NCBI GenBank assembly: GCA_038049695.1
Contig: CP142458.1
Location: 42,377,501 to 42,441,500 of the forward strand
Reading direction: 5' to 3'
DNA: 64,000 nt
DNA from: Cinnamomum chago
Lineage: Eukaryota; Streptophyta; Magnoliopsida; Laurales; Lauraceae
In this document: positions 59,313 through 64,000 of the stretch, one piece after another
How the letters are laid out: the number at the start of each line of letters is the position of its first letter
Position numbering within the stretch: position 1 is the stretch's first letter
Program-made: the position numbers and the translations under genes
Notes under the pieces: model-generated
Seen by the model: only the letters and a program-made list of their open reading frames with translations
What the model was told of the DNA's origin: nothing
Databases searched by the model: none

Positions 59313-60524
59313 TTCTTTCTTCAACCCATCCAATCACAAGAGAAGAGAAAGTAAAACCACCAATCACAAGGACTCATTTAAGCTATCAACAAGTAATAGA
59401 GAACGATTAAAACCAATGTTTCTAAAACATTAAATGAGCTAGCAAGATGCATTGATGAGCATTTATTTCAAATCAATGCAAGTGGTTAAACATGAATGAC
59501 AAATCAACCACATTTCTCATGAAAACATTTAATACTAAAACTATCCATTCATCCACTTGCCTTAGGTCCAAGTTAATCAAAAGAAACCACTTAATCACTC
59601 TTCCAAGCCAAGATCTCCAAGCTATACAAAAACCTCCAAAAACAAACCCTAAAAGGGTTAAAACAATGGAATAGAAAGAGGGAACTTCCAATAATGGAGA
59701 TGGAGTTCCTCTAGGGCCATAAGAACACAAATCTAGAAAATGGAGGGGATTGCTTACTTGTAGGTTCTCCAAATGGGCAAGGCTAGCTCAATGAGGATCT
59801 TGGAAAGGGAGGTTTTCTCCACAAATGGTATCAAAAGAGAGCTCTAAAAGAGAGGAAGAAGAAGATAACATGCATTTTCCCATTGGCAAGGTTTTGGTGG
59901 AGATTGGGAGAGCAAGAAGAAGGAGAAGAAATGGCAAGAAGAAACCCTAGACAGCTCCAGCCACTTCTCTCCCATGTTTTGAGTCAAGAAGAAAGGTAAA
60001 GTGGAATGGATTTCCTTCTTATAGCAATTGAGATGGGCTCCACCACTTGAAATTCTTGTGGGGCTGAAATCATGGTTTTCGGGTCCTCGGATGAATTCGA
60101 CAAAGAAGAGAAGAGTGATCACCGAAATATCTAGTTTCCAAAAAGTATATGTTTCAAGGGTTTTGAGAATATCAAATTTGGGTACAGAGTTAGTGTAAAA
60201 AGATTGTTTTGCCCTCAATGCTAGGAAAGTCAGGTTTCGAGATTCCGAACAGGAACGGGATCAAAATAAAAGTTGTCGAGATTAACAAGATGAGTAAAAC
60301 AGGGTTAAAATGCAAATCACAAGAATCTCAAAAAATCCCTCAAGCAAATACAAAGTCAAAAGAGGAACCCCCAAAGGGCCCCACTAAACACAAGGGCACT
60401 CCAAATCTCCCAAAGCTATAACAAAAGCTATTCTAATCCCAACTATCAAAATCACTAATCATGCTTAGAACTAAAACACGACTTAATCAGTACTAATCGA
60501 GGTCACTCGGGTCGGGGTCTTACA
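59313..60524 (-). repeat. 3' LTR of gypsy element B, proximal part
   Basis: Minus-strand LTR starting TGTAAGACCCCGACCCGAGTG at 60524 and continuing leftward to the S insertion. With 25194-27182 the LTR totals about 3.2 kb, close to LTR A. Confidence 0.87.
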
Positions 60525-61544
60525 TCCTCCACCCCTTGGGACATTTGGTCCACCAAATGAAATACCAAACTCACCTCAGGTAGTAGATGTGGATACTTCT
60601 TCTGCACTTGATCTCGTAATTCCCATGTTGCTTTTTCCGGTCCATGATTCTCCCAAAGTACCTTTACCCACTGAATAGTCTGTGTCCTCAATTCTTATTC
60701 CTTCGTATCAATGATCTAAACTGGCTTCTCAGCATATGTAGCATCTTCTCTGATTTCCAAAGGTTCATGCCGGAGTACATGCAAAGGGTTAGGAGCGTAC
60801 TTTTTCAACTTAGACACATGGAATACGTTATGTACACTGGATAGCTCGGGTGGTAAGGCTAATCTATAAGCCACGTCACCAATCTTGCTCATGATGTCAT
60901 TCGGTCCAATGTATCTCCGTGACAGCTTGCCTTTCTGTCCAAATCTCAATGTTCCCCTAGTCGGTGACGCTTTTAAGAAAACCTTATCTCCTTCTTTGAA
61001 CTGTAAATCCCTTCGGTGAGAGTTTGCATAGCTTTTCTATCTACTCCAGGCTACTTTCAGACGTTCTTGAATCAATTTGACTTTATCGCTCATCTCACTA
61101 ATCATAGTCGGTCCATGAAAACTACGAATGCCAACTTCTTCCTAACAAACCGGTGTTTTACACCTTCTGCCATACAAAGCCTCAATAGGAGCCATTCCAA
61201 TGCTCAAATGGTAGCTGTTGTTGTAGGCAAACTCACACAACGGTAGAGTCTCATCCCATTGAGTCTTGAAATCTAACACACAAGCACGGAGCAAATCCTC
61301 AAGAGTCTGAATTGTTCTCTCTGATTGGCCATCTGTCTGAGGGTGACAAGCCGTGCTGAATTGTAGCTTCGTACCCATAGACTCATGTAGTGTCCTCCAA
61401 AATCTCGAGACGAATCTGCTGTCTCTGTCAGATGTGATCGAAACTGGTTGACCATATCTGTTGACAATCTCATTAACAAACAACTCTGCTAATGGTAGCA
61501 TGTGCATCTTCTTTCCTGTCCTCATTGGAATGAAATGAGTTGAC
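60503..61544 (-). pseudogene. Integrase C-terminal half and chromodomain of gypsy element B, four in-frame stops
   Basis: A single frame from the LTR R insertion point (61544) shows [68 protein letters not shown] and VKVLWENHGPEKATWE, close to element A. In-frame stops are at 61142-61144, 61037-61039, 60716-60718 and 60695-60697. The usual terminal stop is absent and the frame runs on through the PPT into the LTR, ending near 60503. The N-terminal integrase, RT and gag should lie beyond the R and Q insertions, to the right of the window. Confidence 0.88.
60525..60540 (-). other. Polypurine tract of element B
   Basis: Minus strand CCCAAGGGGTGGAGGA directly before the LTR, equivalent to 15375-15387 of A. 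Confidence 0.88.
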
Positions 61545-63111
61545 TGAAAGTCCTGAGGATCCTAACCCTAGAGGGGGGGTGAATAGGGTGTGCTACAAAT
61601 ATGACCAATTAAGACAAATTTTAATTTCTTAACATAAACTAGTCACATGTGATGAATAATCAAACAATATGCGGAAGCTAATATAAACAATCACCACAAA
61701 AGCATGCACCACAACACAAAGGTTTATAGTGGTTCGGCCTCAATGCCTACGTCCACTACCGGCTTGTGATCTAATCACCCCACCGGATTTCCACTATTTA
61801 TGCTTTTTACTAGGCTAAGCAATAACCCTTACAATGTTGTTTTTCTAGGCTAAACAACAACTCTCAATGTGCTTTTCTAGGCTAAGCAATAACCATTACA
61901 AATGAGAGATTTCTCAAAGAAGGTGTCTATGCAAGAACACTCTAAGAGATACAATTAAAGCTCAATGTAATTGCCTCTACAATAGGCTAATGTGAAAGTG
62001 AAAAACAAACTCACACAAACACTAAAAGAATGCAAATGTGTATGCTCATGATGTGTGTGTGTGAGAACTTCAATCAAGTTTAAAAAGAAGGCTTATTCAA
62101 ATGTATGCTGAAAGCATTTCAAAGTTTAAGGCACATAAAAGATTTGATTGAAGTTTAATGCAAATCACATGTATGTAAAACAACTTGTTAATGATATGAA
62201 AATCAAAGAATCACAGGTTGTATGAAAATGACTAACTTAGAACATGTGATGCATGTGCAATGTTGTTTTCAAAACCAAATTAATTTTACTAATGTTTAAA
62301 TGAATGAAAACAACAAGTAATGTTTCAACCAAGTAAAAGACTCATGCTTTGAAAGAAAAACAAAGATTTTGTCTAAGCATGATTAAGAAAGTTTTTACAA
62401 CAACTTGGATTGAAAACAAAGTGAGGAATCCAATCTTAATTAGATCAAAGATTAAGAGAAGAATGGATTCAACACATCATAGTTATCATGCTAAAATCAT
62501 TTACCAAAAATCAGAACAAAGCATATAACCTATGATTAAGAGAGGTAGAGCTTACTTAGAGATTTGACTTCATTAATCCAAGTATTAGCTCTCCAAAAGA
62601 TCCTTTGGTCTCTCTTAGTTCATCCCCTTTTCTTTGTCTCAAAGCTCCTCAAAAGAGTCTTCAAAATCTCCAACTTTTGAAAAGGAAAGAACTTCATTTT
62701 ATACTCAAAAAGTTGAGTTCTGCGAGTGCCCGGTCAACCCCATGACAGGGCCCGGTCGACCTGGCCTTCACAACGGTAAAAAAAATGACCGTTTGAAAAA
62801 TGGCCAACGGTAGTGTACCCGGTCGACCCCATGACAGGGCCCAGTCGACCCCATACACAGCGTTTCTGGCCCGGGACCAAAATTCCCAAAATTGCATATT
62901 TTTTCCATATTTCAAAGTCTTTTCAAGTGGGGATTTTTGGGCCATTAAATCAAGCTTGGAAACATGTTTTAAATCAAGCTAAGTGGTTTAAAAACATGAA
63001 ACACAAAAAGCCTAAAATGATTTGAAACATTAAAACCAAAGGCTAGCTTGATTTGATAAAACTCTTTTCACATTTAAATGCATACAAAAATGATTTTGAA
63101 AATGATGAATG
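61545..63111 (-). repeat. LTR R (Sirevirus-like, minus strand), interrupted at 63111
   Basis: Plus-strand text starts TGAAAGTCCTGAGGATCC, the reverse complement of the LTR L end, and follows L backwards. Blocks: conserved GTGGTTCGGCC segment (61727-61801), AGCCT-loop hairpins (61800-61887), a TATA-like site (62697-62703) and GGTCGACC-type palindromes (about 62752-62845, partly mutated). It has not reached its TGTTAGGAATT end when LTR Q begins. The five bases left of it are TTGAC. It abuts integrase sequence of B directly, so this is the outer edge of a 3' LTR or of a solo LTR. Confidence 0.82.
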
Positions 63112-64000
63112 TGTTGGGATTGGTGTATGCCCTAAAGCCCACTGACTGCACTCACATCTCTGTTACTGGATATTTATTGGTTATTTAATAGAAGGACTCT
63201 TTTCTCTTACTTCTTGTATATTTATGGTTGTGTAAGCCCATTGTTTCTAGTAAATGACTTGGGTGTGTAGTGGCTACACACAGTTAGGTCTGAGTCATGG
63301 ACACTTGAAACAATAAACTTGTTCATAACTGAGAGATGGAGTTGGGCACTTCATCTTGGTATAAGTTATAGTGAGATACTCTCCTGTATTCAGGGTGACT
63401 TACCTAAGTCACAGGAGGCTTTTCCGGATTTATCTCATTAGTGCATGTGTCATGCATTGAACAGGACTACTTGTAGGTGTGATCTCTAAAATAGTACTAT
63501 CACTGAGAGAGATCAAATCACCTTATGCTACTGAGTGACCAGTGCTCTTAATCTTGAGCATATGTGGATGAACTGACGAAGTCGAGTTCTTGTACTTTAA
63601 TTCACTATGGGTGAGATCCTGTTCATGGGTCAACAACTTTATGTTTTGGGTACTCGAGCTTGATTAGTTAAGACGTGCAGATGCAATAAAGAATCTATGC
63701 CATCTTGTGATGGAGTGATCGTCCCCTTAGAATTATCCGATTAATCATCAGAATCTAAGATCTTAGTATATGGATGTTCCATATGGATATTGAACTTGTG
63801 GGTCGCTCCCTGGACCAAGAGAATGATATCCACATGATGATTAAGTCAAGGATATGAAGTTCTAAGGTTGAGATATAATCAAGAAGGTTGATAGTACATC
63901 GGATAACCTGACTTGATTATGGATGTTACATAGAGGGGCATTTTGGTCATTTCACTTGGTAGCTCGAAGACAAATGTCATTCCCTGACGAGCTTAATTCA
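63112..64000 (+). repeat. LTR Q (copia-type), runs off the window
   Basis: Starts TGTTGGGATTGGTGTATGCC exactly where LTR R stops, with flanking GAATG. The style of the text (CTTAATCTTGAGCAT, GGACCAAGAGAATGATATCC) resembles copia LTRs. It contains compact perfect hairpins, GTGTGTAG/CTACACAC near 63263-63281 and GATCTCT/AGAGATC near 63481-63516. No end, PBS or coding region is within the window, so family and orientation are tentative. Confidence 0.5.

Overview
The window reads as nuclear heterochromatin of a flowering plant, species not determinable. It is AT-rich and consists almost entirely of nested LTR retrotransposons. I recognise no host gene, tRNA gene, rRNA gene, CRISPR array or bacterial feature. 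All protein-coding remnants are Ty3/gypsy (chromodomain-bearing, Tekay/Del-like) or Ty1/copia (Sirevirus-like) gag-pol, and every one carries stop codons or frameshifts.

Layout, left half. Positions 1-2669 are the 3' end and 3' LTR of a non-coding Sirevirus-like element (L). Positions 2670-3583 hold a repeat whose second copy lies at about 18440-19080. A Ty3/gypsy element (A, + strand, 3589-18406, TSD TATAT) sits between the two copies. Its 5' LTR is split by a 3.9-kb solo LTR (D, 4534-8460, TSD TTTAG). Its single-frame gag-pro-RT-RH-IN-chromodomain reading frame (10698-15350) has five in-frame stops. Positions 18412-23106 hold copia-type remnants on the minus strand, including two diverged LTRs (X1, X2).

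Layout, right half: a nest at least four levels deep. Gypsy LTR C (+, from 23295) is cut at 25193 by gypsy element B (minus). B's 3' LTR is cut at 27182/59313 by Sirevirus-like copia element S (minus, 27183-59307, TSD ATCAC). S's 3' LTR is cut at 28824/52329 by a 23.5-kb insertion (28825-52323, TSD CCTAT). B's integrase region is cut at 61545 by another Sirevirus-like LTR (R), which is cut at 63112 by a further LTR (Q) that runs out of the window.

The 23.5-kb insertion is the most unusual object. It is a tandem array LTR-int-LTR-int-LTR-int-LTR-int-LTR with an exact 5322-bp period (five LTRs, four internal regions) and one TSD around the whole block. The internal regions have a primer-binding site and multiple polypurine tracts but no gag or pol, so this is a non-autonomous LARD-type element. 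About 2.4 kb of its 3.1-kb internal region reads as a nearly continuous series of inverted repeats. There are at least 28 stem-loops, with unrelated 6-14 bp stems and loops that often carry variants of AGTTATATCT. The LTR 3' part, just upstream of the primer-binding site, has a second hairpin series with a constant AGCCT loop and stems that change in compensated ways between copies and families. I infer a structured RNA that a non-coding element could use to be packaged and reverse-transcribed in trans. The inverted repeats and the compensated changes are visible directly; the function is inference.
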